37,800 bases of DNA from an uncultured Stenotrophomonas sp. (GCA_913775725.1 CAJYNG010000024.1:1-37800), one strand, 5' to 3'. Shown: positions 1 to 10,134, counted from the stretch's first letter. A program made the numbers and translations. Notes: generated by a model from the letters alone, not told the origin.

Positions 1-426
1 ACCGAGGCGCTGCTGACACTGCTGCTGCTGATGCTGGTGCGCGGCCTGCCACTGGAACAGCATCCGCTGGACGGCGCCAGCAGTCACGACATCCGCCTGG
101 CCGAGCGCTTCCGCGAACTGATCGAGCAGCACTACCGCGAAAACCTGCAGCTGCAGGACTATGCCTCGATGATGGCGGTGTCACTGGTGCAGCTGCGCTC
201 GGCCTGCGCCTCGGCCACGGGCCAGAGTCCGACCAAACTGATTCATGCACGCCTGATTACCGAAGCCAAGCGCAACCTCATCTTCGGTGATCTGTCGGTG
301 GAACAGATTGCCTTTTCGCTGGGCTTCACCGATGCCGCCTACTTCACCCGCTTCTTCCGCAAGGAAGTGGGTCAGGCTCCCAGCCAGTTCCGCAACGCTG
401 CACGCAAGCAGCGCACCGAGTCCTAG
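1..426 (+). CDS. AraC-family transcriptional regulator, C-terminal part (5' end outside window)
   Basis: The reading frame is open from the first base, so only the C-terminal ~141 residues are present. They contain a complete AraC/XylS DNA-binding domain: a first helix-turn-helix around '[19 protein letters not shown]', a linking helix around '[14 protein letters not shown]', and a second helix-turn-helix ending in '[20 protein letters not shown]' followed by 'GQAPSQFR'. This family activates a nearby operon by binding DNA as a two-HTH unit. The effector-binding N-terminus and the likely target gene lie outside the window, so no ligand can be proposed. The TAG stop overlaps by four bases (CTAG) the stop of the convergent chemoreceptor gene. 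Confidence 0.9.
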   Translation, partial: TEALLTLLLLMLVRGLPLEQHPLDGASSHDIRLAERFRELIEQHYRENLQLQDYASMMAVSLVQLRSACASATGQSPTKLIHARLITEAKRNLIFGDLSVEQIAFSLGFTDAAYFTRFFRKEVGQAPSQFRNAARKQRTES

Positions 427-2297
427 CATGCGCTGGCTTGCAGCAGTGCCTGCGCCCTCGCTGACGGGGCAGCAGCGCAGACCGGCAGCGCATCGACAGT
501 GGCGCCGGGCGCCACCGCGAGCAGTTGAAACACCGCCGTCACCTGCACCAGCGCGCCGGCCTGCTGTTTGAGATCGGCGCCGGCTGCGGCGATCTGTTCG
601 ACCATCGCGGCATTGCGCTGGGTGTCGCGATCCATCGCGCTGACCGCCTGCCCCACCGAGCGCACACGCTCATCCTGATCGGCGCTGGCTGTGCTGATGG
701 CGCTGACGATCTCGGTGACCCGGCCAATGCTGCCGACCACCGCACTCATGGTGGCACCGGCGCGATCCACCAGCAGCGCACCGGCGGCGACCTGTTCGAC
801 GCTGGTGCCGATGAGCTGTTTGATCTCCCGCGCTGCCGCAGCGCTGCGTGCGGCCAGTGCCCGCACCTCGCTGGCCACCACGGCAAACCCGCGCCCCTGC
901 TCGCCGGCACGCGCGGCCTCGACGGCGGCATTGAGCGCCAGCAGATTGGTCTGGAAGGCGATGCCATCGATCACGCCGATGATGTCGACGATGCGCCGTG
1001 ACGACGCATTGATCACCGCCATTGTCTCGACCACCTCATGCACCACGCTGCCACCACGTGCCGCGACATCGGCCGCGCCACCGGCCAGCTGGCTGGCCTG
1101 GCGGGCGTTGGTGGCGGTGCGCTGTACGGTCTCGGCCAGGCCCTTCATCGAAACAGCGGTCTCCTCCAGCGAGGCGGCCTGCTGTTCGGTGCGCTGCGAC
1201 AGATCACTGTTGCCCTGCGCGATTTCGGTCGCCCCCACCGCAATGGTGTCGGCAGCGAACTTGATCTGGCCGATGATGGCGGCCATCGCCTCGACCAGGG
1301 AGTTCACGCCCTCGCACAGCTCCGCGATCGAGCCCTGCTTGTCGGCCGTGGCGACGCGCCGGGTCAGATCGCCCTGCTTGGCGGCCGCCACCACCTCCCG
1401 GGTCTGCGCCACCGCGCGCTGCATGGCCTGGTTCTCATGCACCTGCGCGGTGATGTCGGTCGCGTACTTGACGACCTTGAACGGCTTCCCGTTAAGGTCG
1501 AGGATGGGGTTGTAGGAGGCCTGGATCCATACCTCGCGCCCGCCCTTGCCCAAGCGACGATATTGGCCGGCATCGTATTCGCCGCGTCCGAGTTTCTCCC
1601 AGAAGCGGCGGTACTCATCACTGCTGCGGTGATCCGGCTCGACAAACAGCGAATGATGCTGTCCACGCACTTCGTCCAGGCTGTAGCCGGTGACGGCGAG
1701 GAAGTTCTCGTTGGCCGAGAGAATGCGCCCATCCATGCTGAATTCGATCACCGCCTGGGATTTGGCGATCGCGGCCAGCTGCCCGGCCGAATCGGCCGCC
1801 TGCAGTTTCTGCGCAGTGATGTCGGTGGCGAACTTGACCACCTTGTACGGCCGCCCCTGGCGGTCCAGCACCGGGTTGTACGATGCCTGGATCCAGATCT
1901 CGCGCTGCCCCTTGCCGAAGCGGCGGTACTGTCCGGCGTCATATTCGCCGCGCCCCAATCGCGCCCAGAAATCGCGGTACTCGGCGCTGCGCGCCTGTTC
2001 GGGGTCGACGAACAGGGAATGATGCTTGCCCTGGATCTCGTCCAGCCGGTAGCCCATCGCCTGCAGGAAATTGTCATTGGCCTGCAGGATGGTGCCGTCA
2101 AGCGCGAACTCGATGACCGCCTGCACGCGATGCAGCGCCGCGACCTGGGCTTCAAGTTCGGCGCGGTCGGTTGCCGCCGGCTCGGTGCGGGTGCGCTGCT
2201 GCGGCGCAAGGGCGCCCAGCAGCGCGCGCCACGGCGACCAACGGGTATGCAGCTCGGCCGGCGCCTGCGCGCCCGCCGTGAAGCCTGGAATGAGCAT
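423..2297 (-). CDS. Soluble methyl-accepting chemotaxis protein with two tandem PAS domains
   Basis: A 624-residue cytoplasmic chemoreceptor. Two PAS domains (about residues 55-165 and 178-290) are followed by a short HAMP-like stretch and a full MCP signalling domain, whose hairpin tip is in the conserved region '[18 protein letters not shown]' / '[17 protein letters not shown]'. No membrane segment is visible, as in the BdlA/Aer-like soluble receptors that sense redox or energy state through PAS cofactors and signal to CheA. The two PAS domains are nearly identical (both contain '[13 protein letters not shown]' and 'WIQASYNP'), which indicates a fairly recent internal duplication. The ATG start follows 'CGAGGATCAGACA', a good ribosome site. 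The 5' leader can fold (see the separate entry). The ligand is unknown. Confidence 0.92.
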   Translation of the reverse strand: MLIPGFTAGAQAPAELHTRWSPWRALLGALAPQQRTRTEPAATDRAELEAQVAALHRVQAVIEFALDGTILQANDNFLQAMGYRLDEIQGKHHSLFVDPEQARSAEYRDFWARLGRGEYDAGQYRRFGKGQREIWIQASYNPVLDRQGRPYKVVKFATDITAQKLQAADSAGQLAAIAKSQAVIEFSMDGRILSANENFLAVTGYSLDEVRGQHHSLFVEPDHRSSDEYRRFWEKLGRGEYDAGQYRRLGKGGREVWIQASYNPILDLNGKPFKVVKYATDITAQVHENQAMQRAVAQTREVVAAAKQGDLTRRVATADKQGSIAELCEGVNSLVEAMAAIIGQIKFAADTIAVGATEIAQGNSDLSQRTEQQAASLEETAVSMKGLAETVQRTATNARQASQLAGGAADVAARGGSVVHEVVETMAVINASSRRIVDIIGVIDGIAFQTNLLALNAAVEAARAGEQGRGFAVVASEVRALAARSAAAAREIKQLIGTSVEQVAAGALLVDRAGATMSAVVGSIGRVTEIVSAISTASADQDERVRSVGQAVSAMDRDTQRNAAMVEQIAAAGADLKQQAGALVQVTAVFQLLAVAPGATVDALPVCAAAPSARAQALLQASAC

Positions 2298-2332
2298 TGT
2301 CTGATCCTCGGTGTCCGGTAAGCGGTTGCGAC

Positions 2333-2395
2333 CCGACGGGCGGGATGCCCGGCGGCAACTTCAGTTGCTTGGGACTACAGGTACCGGCAGGCACC
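2333..2395 (-). promoter_or_regulatory. Structured 5' leader of the PAS-MCP gene (three hairpins)
   Basis: In the 245-bp gap upstream of the chemoreceptor start, read on the minus strand, three hairpins lie in a row. They are GGTGCC-TGCC-GGTACC (2380-2395, one G-U pair), GCAAC-TGAA-GTTGC (2355-2368) and a 9-bp stem with one mismatch around GGGC-ATCCC-GCCC (2333-2355). They end about 35 nt before the start codon. I looked for the conserved cores of the c-di-GMP-I riboswitch and did not find them. It may be an unnamed leader or only a GC-rich coincidence. Confidence 0.3.
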
Positions 2396-2542
2396 CCTCG
2401 AGCGGCTGGCAAGAACGTCTGGTGCGGGTGCGATCGGCATAGGGAACGGCGGAACACACAGCGCGGACCGCCCATCGGGGGCACCTGCAGCGGGTGACTG
2501 GAGCGGGATCCAGAGGGGATATCGGCGTTGGGGTTCGGGGCT

Positions 2543-3088
2543 TTAGCGGGATTCCGCGACGTCCGTCGCAACTCCAGGCATACGCGCAGGAATGTGATAG
2601 ACGATCGCCGTGTACTTCACTTCCTGCTCACGCGCAACGGGCACGCCCCCCAGGGATTCGGCCAGACGCCGGCTCGGCGCGTTCTGCTCGGCCACCGGAT
2701 AGCGGAATGCGGCGCATCGCAGGCGCGCGGAAGCCCACGACCACACCGCCACCACGGCTTCCCGGCCGTAGCCCTGCCCATGCATCGCTTCGTCGATCCA
2801 GATACCGAGTTCGGGCTCCTCGTCCATGGTTCGATGCAGGCCGGCCAGACCAAGGAAGGCGCCATCGTCACGTCGGCGGATGACAAAGGTGATGTCCGTC
2901 CCCTCGGCGATGGTGGGCAACCACGCCTGCCAGACCGCAGCGAAGGCCTCCTCCGACGGCGGCGGTTCAAAGGCCATGTAGCGTGTCAGCCCCGGCGTGA
3001 TCGCGGCGAATGCCTCATCGGCATCCGCCGCCGTGAAAGGCCGCAGGCACACCCTCGCACTTTCGATCACCCGGTTGCCTGGGGTCAT
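2543..3088 (-). CDS. GNAT-family (RimJ/RimL-like) N-acetyltransferase
   Basis: The 181-residue protein begins 'MTPGNRVIESARVCLRPFTAADADEAF', trimmed here to the typical N-terminal pattern 'ARVCLRPFTAADADE' of RimJ/RimL-type acetyltransferases. The acetyl-CoA binding motif is 'GIWIDEAMHGQGYGREAV' (Q-x-x-G-x-G/A type), followed by 'NAPSRRLAESLGGVPV', the usual motif B region. Proteins of this subfamily transfer acetyl groups to protein N-termini or small amines; the substrate cannot be told. ATG at 3088 gives the usual length. ATG at 3127 or 3136 is possible but adds residues unlike the family and lacks a ribosome site. The gene is divergent from the DUF5694 gene across about 150 bp. Confidence 0.85.
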   Translation of the reverse strand: MTPGNRVIESARVCLRPFTAADADEAFAAITPGLTRYMAFEPPPSEEAFAAVWQAWLPTIAEGTDITFVIRRRDDGAFLGLAGLHRTMDEEPELGIWIDEAMHGQGYGREAVVAVWSWASARLRCAAFRYPVAEQNAPSRRLAESLGGVPVAREQEVKYTAIVYHIPARMPGVATDVAESR

Positions 3089-3238
3089 GTCCTGCACCAC
3101 GTTTCCATTGAATCCAGCCTCGCTCATGAGACGCATGCAACGCAAGCCGAAAGAGCCATGACCAACGGGGCATTCCCCGAGGCAGGGAAACGGCCAGCAT
3201 GCAGTGACCTGAAGGATGTTCACGGACACGGAGATCAC

Positions 3239-4327
3239 ATGCTTGCACGCTTGGCCAGCTACCTCTTCTTGGGACTGTGCAGTACCAGTGCCCTGGCTGC
3301 CGATGCCACCTATCGGCCGTCCTTCCATCCCGACCAGCTGAAGGGTCCGCCTGCGGGTCGCCCGAACGAGGTGCTGGTGCTGGGCAGCCCGCATCTGTCC
3401 AGCCTGCCGAAGACCTTCAAGCCAGCAATGCTGGAACCCTTGCTGCAACGTCTGCAGGCCTGGCAGCCAACGGTGATCGCGGTGGAGAACCTGTCCGGCC
3501 TGCAGTGCGACTTCATGCGTCGCAATCCAGGCCGCTACGCCGGAAGTGTCGAGGACTACTGCGTCGATCCAGCACCGGCGCAGGCAGCAACCGGCCTGGA
3601 CGTCCCCAGCGCCAATGCCGAGATGGAACGCCTGCTTGCGGACTGGCCGAGCACACCCACCGCCGCCCAGCGGCGCCGATTGGCCGCGGTGTTCCTCGCT
3701 GCGGGCGAGAACGGTTCGGCCGTCGTGCAGTGGCTGCGGTTGCCCGGCGAAGAGCGCCGTGCCGGCGACAGCCTGACTCCCGAGCTGGTGCGCTACCTCG
3801 ACACCCGCATGGCCAGGCCGGACGAAGTGGGCATGGTCGCAGGCGTACTGGCCGCACGGCTGGGCCTTGAACGGTTGTGGTCGGTCGACGACCACACCGC
3901 GGATTCGCCCACGCCAGAATCCCGGAGGAAGGCCTACATCGCAGCCATCCGGGCCGCCTGGGACAATCCATTCGTGAAGACGCGAATGGCCGCTGACGAG
4001 CCACTCGAAGCCAACCTCGACAAACCCGAGGGGCTGCGCGCGATGTATCGCGCCTACAACACCTCGGACGCCGCGATGATGGCTTACAACAGCGACTTCG
4101 GCGCGACCCTGGTGGAACCATCACCCGAGGGTTTCGGCCGCAACTACGTGGGCTACTGGGAAACCCGCAATCTGCGCATGGTCGCCAACATGCGAGATGT
4201 GCTGGGCCAGCATCCAGGCACCCGCATGCTGACCATCGTCGGCGCCTCGCACAAGGGCTACTACGAGGCTTACCTCAACCTGATGCACGACGTGCAGCTG
4301 GTCAGCTCGGATGAAGTATTGCGCTGA
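3239..4327 (+). CDS. Secreted DUF5694 (TraB/GumN-like) protein
   Basis: A 362-residue protein with an N-terminal signal peptide ('MLARLASYLFLGLCSTSALAA'). It shows the DUF5694 pattern: 'VLVLGSPHLS' near the start of the mature protein, 'VIAVENLSG' about 40 residues later, and the closing 'LTIVGASHKGYYEAYL'. The His and Glu positions echo the GxxH...E...GxxH arrangement of TraB/TIKI/GumN-like proteins, some of which are metalloproteases; catalysis here is not shown. ATG 3239 is preceded by a GGAG ribosome site and gives a clean signal peptide, although the frame is open further upstream. No partner is evident from its neighbours. Confidence 0.85.
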   Translation: MLARLASYLFLGLCSTSALAADATYRPSFHPDQLKGPPAGRPNEVLVLGSPHLSSLPKTFKPAMLEPLLQRLQAWQPTVIAVENLSGLQCDFMRRNPGRYAGSVEDYCVDPAPAQAATGLDVPSANAEMERLLADWPSTPTAAQRRRLAAVFLAAGENGSAVVQWLRLPGEERRAGDSLTPELVRYLDTRMARPDEVGMVAGVLAARLGLERLWSVDDHTADSPTPESRRKAYIAAIRAAWDNPFVKTRMAADEPLEANLDKPEGLRAMYRAYNTSDAAMMAYNSDFGATLVEPSPEGFGRNYVGYWETRNLRMVANMRDVLGQHPGTRMLTIVGASHKGYYEAYLNLMHDVQLVSSDEVLR

Positions 4328-4366
4328 TGCAACATGACATGGGGGATGCGGTGACCATCCACCGCA

Positions 4367-4597
4367 TCACTCCACCGCATTCCTGCCCGCCCGCCACAGC
4401 ACGATGCTGGCGGCACCGATGCAGGACAGCGTGAACACCAGCAGGGCGACCGCGCCGCCCTGCAGTACCGGCAGCAACGCCTGCGCGTGCAGGTCGCCGC
4501 GCAGCTGTTCAGCACGCAGGCAGGCCGCCAGGGCCAGGCACCAGCCAACCAGGGCCGGGGCGAAGGCACGCAACGTCACCGGGTTGCAGACATTCAT
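4367..4597 (-). CDS. Small two-helix membrane protein, unknown function
   Basis: A 76-residue protein with two predicted membrane helices, roughly 'FAPALVGWCLALAAC' and 'GGAVALLVFTLSCIGAAS', joined by a short polar loop. The ATG is preceded by AGGTGA at a fitting distance. It lies 61 bp downstream of the diguanylate cyclase on the same strand and could be cotranscribed with it. I do not recognise a family. The regular hydrophobic pattern and the ribosome site support a real gene. Confidence 0.6.
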   Translation of the reverse strand: MNVCNPVTLRAFAPALVGWCLALAACLRAEQLRGDLHAQALLPVLQGGAVALLVFTLSCIGAASIVLWRAGRNAVE

Positions 4598-4658
4598 GGA
4601 TCACCTGTACGAGGGGCAGTGCGCGGAGTATTCGCGCACGTCCTCTCACAGGTTGAGA

Positions 4659-6848
4659 TCAGCCCTCGGTCGGGTCGATATCGTCACCCGGCAGCTCACT
4701 GGCCTCGCCCTGCACCTGTACGTTGTTGCGACCCATCGCCTTGGCCCGGTAACACTGGGCATCAGCCGCCGCCACAGCCTGGTCCACGCTCATCCCACCC
4801 GCCAATGGTGCGATACCGATGCTGGCGCCCACATGCAGGCGGTCCCGGTCCCACGGAATCGACAGCGATGCCAGGGTGTGCAGCAGTTCAGCACCGATGC
4901 GGGCCGCGCGGCGCGGCGTACACCCGGACAGGATCACCGCGAACTCGTCGCCGCCCAGCCGCGCCACCACGTCCGAATCGCGCACGCCGTGGCGCAGCAC
5001 GCTGGCCACCGCCCACAGCACGGCATCGCCGGCCAGATGGCCCCAGGTGTCGTTGACCGGCTTGAAGCGGTCCAGGTCGATGTACATCAACGAGGCGGCC
5101 TGGCCGGTGCGCTCGACGCGGGTGATGGCCTGCTGCAGGTGAACCTCGAAACCGCGGCGGTTGCTCAGCTCGGTCAGCGGATCGATCTCGGCCAGGTGGC
5201 GGGCTTCGCGCTGGCGCGCGCGCTGCTGGGTATCGTCGCGCAGCACCCAGACCGCGCCACGCACATGGCCTTCGTCATCGCGCAGCCACGCGCGGGTCAG
5301 GTCCACCGGTACCGTGGCGGTACCCAGGCGAAGCAACAGATCGGCATGCAGGTCCACGGCATTGCTTTCCGGGTCCAGCAGTACCGAGACATCCAGCACC
5401 GAGCCCGGCGCGTACTCGGTGGTCAGCGCCAGCACGTCCTGCACCTGGTGCCCGGCCAGCGACAGCGCACCATCGCCCGCCAGCGTGCGCACCGCGGCGG
5501 CATTGGCGTAGTCGATACGGCCATCCAGGCTGACATTGAGCACCAGGTCGGCCACCGCATCCAGCGTGATACGGCTGCGCTGCTCGCTCTCGAACAGGCG
5601 CTGCTCGCTGCTGCGCTGGGCGCTGATGTCCTGGATCTGCGACACGAAATGCAGCGGCTCGCCGTGCTCGTTGCGCACCAGCGATACCGACAGCCGCGCC
5701 CAGATCACGCGTCCGTCGCGATCGAGGTAGCGCTTTTCAAGGTGGTAGTGGCTGCGCCGCCCGGCCAGCAGGTCCTGCACCAGGGCCAGATCGGTCTGCA
5801 GGTCATCGGGATGGGTCAGCCGCTGGAAATCGACCTGCAGCAGCTCTTCGCGGGGGTAGCCCAGGATCCGGCACAGTGCGTCATTGACGTCCAGCCAGCG
5901 CCCTTCCAGCGACACCAGCGCCATGCCCAGCGCGGCGGAGGTGAACGCGCCGGCGAACTTTTCTGCCGACAGGCGCGCCTCGGCGCGCGCCTGCAGGATC
6001 TCGGTAATGTCGATCGCCATGCCGACATAGCCGATGCGCGCCCCGTCGGCGCCTTCCATGCGGCTGATCGACAGGCGCACCTGGCGTGACTGGCCATCCT
6101 TGCGCAGCAGCGTCCACTGCCGCGAGTAGGTCTGCCCGTCGGCACGCGCGCTCAGCGCCTCGAAGACGCCGGGCAGATTACCATCGGTATCGGCCAGCGG
6201 CTGCAACCAGGCCTGCAGTTCGGCCGGATCATGGAAGGCATCGAGGCGGCGCTGGCCGACGACCTCCGACGCGGTGTAACCGAGCAGACGCTGTGCGCCG
6301 GTATTGAACAAGGTGATGGTGCCGTCGGTATCGGTGGCGATCACCGCCACCTCGTCGGAGGCATCGACCACCGCCTGCAGGCGCTGACGGGTCTCGGCCG
6401 CATCCTGGCGGGCCTGCTGCAGCTCGGTCACATCGGCATGGGCACCGGCCATCCACAGCGGTTTGCCCTGCCCATCCCACTCAAAGACCCGGCCACGGTC
6501 CTGGATCCAGATCCAGTGGCCATTCTTGTGGCGCATGCGCAGCAGGCAGGCGTAGTTGTCGGCGCGCCCTTCAAAATGCTCATCCAGCGCTGCATCGGAC
6601 AACGCAATGTCATCCGGGTGCACCAGCTTCAGGAAGGTCTTCTGGCAGATCGGCTCCAGTTCTTCCAGGCGGTAGCCGACGATCTCGGCCCAGCGCGCAT
6701 TGACCCGCATCTCGCCGGTCTGCACGTTCCATTCCCAGGTGCCTGCAGCGGTGCCATCGATGATCATCGCCAGCCGGCGGCGCTCTTCGGCCAGCTCCTG
6801 CAGGCGCCGCTCAAGCAGCCCGTTGCCGTTGTTTCCCTGGCCCGCCAT
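4659..6848 (-). CDS. Diguanylate cyclase with four N-terminal PAS domains
   Basis: A 729-residue protein that makes the second messenger c-di-GMP from two GTP. It has a short coiled-coil start ('LLERRLQELAEERRRLAMI'), about four PAS/PAC units (roughly 25-140, 150-270, 285-405 and 415-535; the PAC ends read like 'VTELQQA' and 'ITEILQARAEA'), then a GGDEF domain. The active site GGDEF is at residues 632-636. The inhibitory I-site R-x-x-D (RDSD, 623-626) lies exactly five residues before it, so product inhibition is expected. There is no EAL domain and no membrane segment. ATG 6848 is chosen because GGAG precedes it and the coiled coil starts there; the frame stays open upstream but with low-complexity, non-family sequence. 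Confidence 0.92.
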   Translation of the reverse strand: MAGQGNNGNGLLERRLQELAEERRRLAMIIDGTAAGTWEWNVQTGEMRVNARWAEIVGYRLEELEPICQKTFLKLVHPDDIALSDAALDEHFEGRADNYACLLRMRHKNGHWIWIQDRGRVFEWDGQGKPLWMAGAHADVTELQQARQDAAETRQRLQAVVDASDEVAVIATDTDGTITLFNTGAQRLLGYTASEVVGQRRLDAFHDPAELQAWLQPLADTDGNLPGVFEALSARADGQTYSRQWTLLRKDGQSRQVRLSISRMEGADGARIGYVGMAIDITEILQARAEARLSAEKFAGAFTSAALGMALVSLEGRWLDVNDALCRILGYPREELLQVDFQRLTHPDDLQTDLALVQDLLAGRRSHYHLEKRYLDRDGRVIWARLSVSLVRNEHGEPLHFVSQIQDISAQRSSEQRLFESEQRSRITLDAVADLVLNVSLDGRIDYANAAAVRTLAGDGALSLAGHQVQDVLALTTEYAPGSVLDVSVLLDPESNAVDLHADLLLRLGTATVPVDLTRAWLRDDEGHVRGAVWVLRDDTQQRARQREARHLAEIDPLTELSNRRGFEVHLQQAITRVERTGQAASLMYIDLDRFKPVNDTWGHLAGDAVLWAVASVLRHGVRDSDVVARLGGDEFAVILSGCTPRRAARIGAELLHTLASLSIPWDRDRLHVGASIGIAPLAGGMSVDQAVAAADAQCYRAKAMGRNNVQVQGEASELPGDDIDPTEG

Positions 6849-7055
6849 CACTCCGGTCCCCTGCCGGCACGGGCAGGCGCCGGCCGCAGCGAAGCGCTGC
6901 AGCCTGCGACGAAGACGGCGGGTCGTGCTGGCGTCATGGCCCTCCCCAGCGACAGCGGGGAGGCCGAACGCCCCCCTCAGGCGCAAGTGTGCGCAATCAC
7001 GGGGAAAACCGACAAGTCCCCCGCCCCGGATCAACCGTGACGGGGGGCACGATCC

Positions 7056-9443
7056 TCAGCTGCGCTTGGCCCGTGCAAAGGCCTCGGCGAGGGCATTGTT
7101 GGCCGGCGCCGCAGACTGGGCGGGACGGCCGCCAGCGCCCTGGCCGCGGTTCGGCCCACGGTTCTGGCCGCCCGCGTCACGGCGTGGCCCCTGCCCCTGG
7201 CCGCGCTCATCGCGCTGGCCCGGACGGCTGGTGGCCTGGCCGGGGGTGTCGTCCAGGCGCCGGGTCAGGGCGATGCGCTTGCGCGGCACGTCCACCTCCA
7301 GCACCTTCACTTTGACGATGTCACCGGCCTTGACCACGTCGCGCGGATCTTTCACGAAGGTGTCGGACAGCGCCGAGATGTGGATGAGCCCATCCTGGTG
7401 CACGCCGATATCGACAAAGGCACCGAAGGCCGCCACGTTGCTGACCACGCCTTCCAGCACCATGCCTTCGCGCAGGTCCTTGATGTCCTCGACGCCCTCG
7501 GCGAAGCGCGCCGCCTTGAACTCCGGACGCGGATCGCGGCCCGGCTTTTCCAGTTCCTTGAGGATGTCGCGCACGGTCGGCACGCCGAAGGTGGCATCGG
7601 TGAACTGCTCGGCCTTCAGGCCACGCAGGAAGCTGCCGTCACCGATCAACGCCTTGATCGGGCGTGCGGTGCTGGCCACGATGCGCTCGACCACCGGATA
7701 GGCTTCCGGGTGCACCGCCGAGGCATCCAGCGGCTGATCGCCGTCGGCGATGCGCAGGAAGCCGGCGCACTGTTCGAAGGTCTTCTCGCCCAGGCGCGCG
7801 ACCTTGAGCAGGTCCTTGCGACGCTTGAACGGGCCGTTGTCGTCACGATGGCGCACGATGTTCTCAGCCACGGTGGCCGACAGGCCAGACACCCGCGACA
7901 GCAGCGCGGCCGAGGCGGTGTTAACGTACACGCCGACCGCGTTCACGCAGTCCTCTACGCGCGCATCCAGTGCCCGCGCCAGGCGGTACTGGTCCACGTC
8001 GTGCTGGTACTGGCCGACGCCAATCGCCTTGGGTTCGATCTTCACCAGTTCGGCCAGCGGGTCCTGCAGGCGGCGCGCGATCGACACCGCGCCACGCAGC
8101 GACACGTCCAGGCCCGGGAACTCCTTGGCCGCAAATTCAGACGCCGAGTACACCGAGGCACCGGCTTCGCTGACCACCACCTTCTGCAGCTTCGGGTTGC
8201 CGGCGGCCTTGATCGCCTCACCGGCCAGCTTGTCGGTCTCGCGGCTGGCGGTGCCGTTGCCGATCGCGATCAGCTCGACGTTGTGCTTGGCGCACAGCTG
8301 CTTGATCGTCTGCAGCGACTGGTCCCACTGCCGGCGCGGCTCGTGCGGGTAGATGGTCTCGGTCGCCACCAGCTTGCCGGTGGCATCGACCACGGCGATC
8401 TTGCAGCCGGTGCGGATGCCCGGGTCCAGGCCGAGCACGGTCTTCGGCCCGGCCGGCGCGGCCAGCAGCAGGTCCTTGAGGTTGTCGCCGAACACCGCGA
8501 TGGCCTCGGCTTCTGCCTTCTCGCGGGCCTGGTTGAACAGGTCCAGCAACAGATGGGTGTGCAGCTTGGCGCGCCAGGTCAGGCGGCAGGCATCCAGCAG
8601 CCAGCGGTCGGCGGCACGGCCCTGGTCGGCGATGCCGGCCTTGCGCGCCACCCGACCCTCGGCGTACTGGTGGCCGGCCTCGGCATCGCTGCCCGGGTCC
8701 AGCTCCAGGAACAGGATCTCCTCGCGGCGCGCGCGGAACAGTGCCAGCAAGCGGTGCGAGGGAATCTTCGCCAGCGACTCGGCGTGTTCGAAATAGTCGC
8801 GGTATTTGGCACCTTCGGTTTCCTTGCCCTCTGCCACGCGGGCACGGATGACACCGGTCTCGCCGAGCCAGGTGCGCAGTTCACCGACCAGAGCGGCATC
8901 TTCGCCCCAGCGCTCCATCAGGATCGCGCGGGCGCCTTCCAGCGCGGCCTTGGTGTCGGCCACGCCCTTGTCGGTGTCGACGAAGGTGGCCGCGAACGTC
9001 TGCGGGTCCTGCGTCGGGTCGGCCAGCAGGCCATCGGCCAGCGGCTCCAGACCGGCCTCGCGGGCGATCTGGGCGCGGGTGCGGCGCTTGGGCTTGTACG
9101 GCAGGTACAGGTCTTCCAGGCGGCTCTTTGTATCGGCGGCCAGGATGTCGTTGCGCAGTTCGTCGCTGAGCTTGCCCTGCTCGCCGATGCTGGCCAGCAC
9201 CGCCGCGCGGCGGTCTTCCAGCTCGCGCAGGTAGGTCAGCCGGGTTTCCAGGTTGCGCAGCTGGGTGTCGTCCAGGCCACCGGTCACTTCCTTGCGGTAG
9301 CGGGCGATGAACGGGACGCTGGCGCCCTCGTCGAGCAGGCCGACGGCGGCGCGCACCTGGGCGGACTGGGCACCGATCTCGTCGGCGATGGTCTGGGCGA
9401 TCTGCTGGGCGAGCGCGCTCTGTGCGTTCTTGGCGTCGTGCAT
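7056..9443 (-). CDS. tex: Tex, RNA-binding transcription accessory protein
   Basis: A 795-residue Tex/YhgF-family protein. It has an N-terminal helical domain beginning '[27 protein letters not shown]', a YqgF/RNase H-like fold with '[19 protein letters not shown]', a helix-hairpin-helix region ('[20 protein letters not shown]'), and a C-terminal S1 domain ('[20 protein letters not shown]...HISAL'). Tex binds single-stranded nucleic acid and affects transcription and RNA processing. After the S1 domain comes an unusual ~70-residue tail rich in Gly, Arg, Gln and Pro. The ATG at 9443 fits the family N-terminus. Upstream codons are open but unrelated. Confidence 0.95.
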   Translation of the reverse strand: MHDAKNAQSALAQQIAQTIADEIGAQSAQVRAAVGLLDEGASVPFIARYRKEVTGGLDDTQLRNLETRLTYLRELEDRRAAVLASIGEQGKLSDELRNDILAADTKSRLEDLYLPYKPKRRTRAQIAREAGLEPLADGLLADPTQDPQTFAATFVDTDKGVADTKAALEGARAILMERWGEDAALVGELRTWLGETGVIRARVAEGKETEGAKYRDYFEHAESLAKIPSHRLLALFRARREEILFLELDPGSDAEAGHQYAEGRVARKAGIADQGRAADRWLLDACRLTWRAKLHTHLLLDLFNQAREKAEAEAIAVFGDNLKDLLLAAPAGPKTVLGLDPGIRTGCKIAVVDATGKLVATETIYPHEPRRQWDQSLQTIKQLCAKHNVELIAIGNGTASRETDKLAGEAIKAAGNPKLQKVVVSEAGASVYSASEFAAKEFPGLDVSLRGAVSIARRLQDPLAELVKIEPKAIGVGQYQHDVDQYRLARALDARVEDCVNAVGVYVNTASAALLSRVSGLSATVAENIVRHRDDNGPFKRRKDLLKVARLGEKTFEQCAGFLRIADGDQPLDASAVHPEAYPVVERIVASTARPIKALIGDGSFLRGLKAEQFTDATFGVPTVRDILKELEKPGRDPRPEFKAARFAEGVEDIKDLREGMVLEGVVSNVAAFGAFVDIGVHQDGLIHISALSDTFVKDPRDVVKAGDIVKVKVLEVDVPRKRIALTRRLDDTPGQATSRPGQRDERGQGQGPRRDAGGQNRGPNRGQGAGGRPAQSAAPANNALAEAFARAKRS

Positions 9444-9650
9444 TGCTTCAGGTCTGTGCCGCGTTTCGGGAAGACCCCATTCTGGCAACCCACGACGGAG
9501 CCGGACAAGGCATTGACAGGGGGCGAGGTTCAGCGGCGAAGCCGGATTGGACGCCGGCATCCTGGCGAAGAGAGGGCTCGGACTGGCCCTGGGCTGGGAT
9601 GCCGGCGCGGGCGCACGATGGTGGGCGCGCCCTGCCGCGTGTTGCGAAGG

Positions 9651-9866
9651 TCAGCGGTAGTGGCGGGCGGCGCGCTGCATGACGATCTCGTCACGCATGC
9701 CTTCCAGGGCCATCAGGCGGACCTTGCCGACACCCTGCAGTTCCATGAACCGCTCCGTGTAGAACTCCGGCCCCAGCGCGGTGTCGGCGCGGGATTTGCT
9801 GAAGCCGTAGGGCACCACGCCCTTCTCGCCATCCTTGCTACCACCGACATAAAGAACGATTGCCAT
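9651..9866 (-). CDS. Small protein of unknown function (71 aa)
   Basis: The start is strongly supported: GGAGG lies 9 nt before the ATG. The product is a basic, soluble 71-residue protein ('MAIVLYVGGSKDGEKGVVPY'...'RDEIVMQRAARHYR') with no signal peptide or membrane segment. I do not recognise a family. Its sequence looks like a compact beta-alpha domain. A perfect 10-bp inverted repeat lies just upstream of the ribosome site (9903-9932). Confidence 0.7.
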   Translation of the reverse strand: MAIVLYVGGSKDGEKGVVPYGFSKSRADTALGPEFYTERFMELQGVGKVRLMALEGMRDEIVMQRAARHYR

Positions 9867-9902
9867 GTGATGTATTCCTCCAAATTGCTACTGCGTACTG
9901 CA

Positions 9903-9932
9903 CTCGATGAGCGATGCTGCGAGCTCATCGAG
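9903..9932. promoter_or_regulatory. 10-bp perfect inverted repeat upstream of the 71-aa gene
   Basis: CTCGATGAGC (9903-9912) and its exact complement GCTCATCGAG (9923-9932) are separated by 10 bp, about 37 bp upstream of the 71-residue gene. This could be an operator for a dimeric repressor or a leader hairpin. No regulator gene sits beside it. Confidence 0.4.
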
Positions 9933-10134
9933 GGAGAGCTTACCGCGTCGAACCTGACTGGAACGTCACGAAGGCTAATGACGATCGGTTGCATGCAGAT
10001 GACCGCGGGATCGCAGCAGAATGCTTACGGATCTTTAACTTCCGGCTAACGAATACGGGGTTTCAGCCAACGGTGCAGCCCCTCGTGGGTGGGTTGGTTG
10101 GTCGCGGAATGCAAAAGCCGGATTGCTGGGGGCT

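Noticed and set aside
2298-2542. c-di-GMP-I riboswitch in the chemoreceptor leader
   Set aside because: The conserved GEMM core segments were not found; only generic hairpins are present.
3089-3895. Long upstream extension of the minus-strand GNAT gene
   Set aside because: It is antisense to the DUF5694 gene and adds nothing family-like; the acetyltransferase pattern begins at about 3088.
7380-10049. Very long open frame on the plus strand opposite tex
   Set aside because: It mirrors the codon pattern of tex, has no ribosome site or family pattern, and is a usual shadow in GC-rich DNA.
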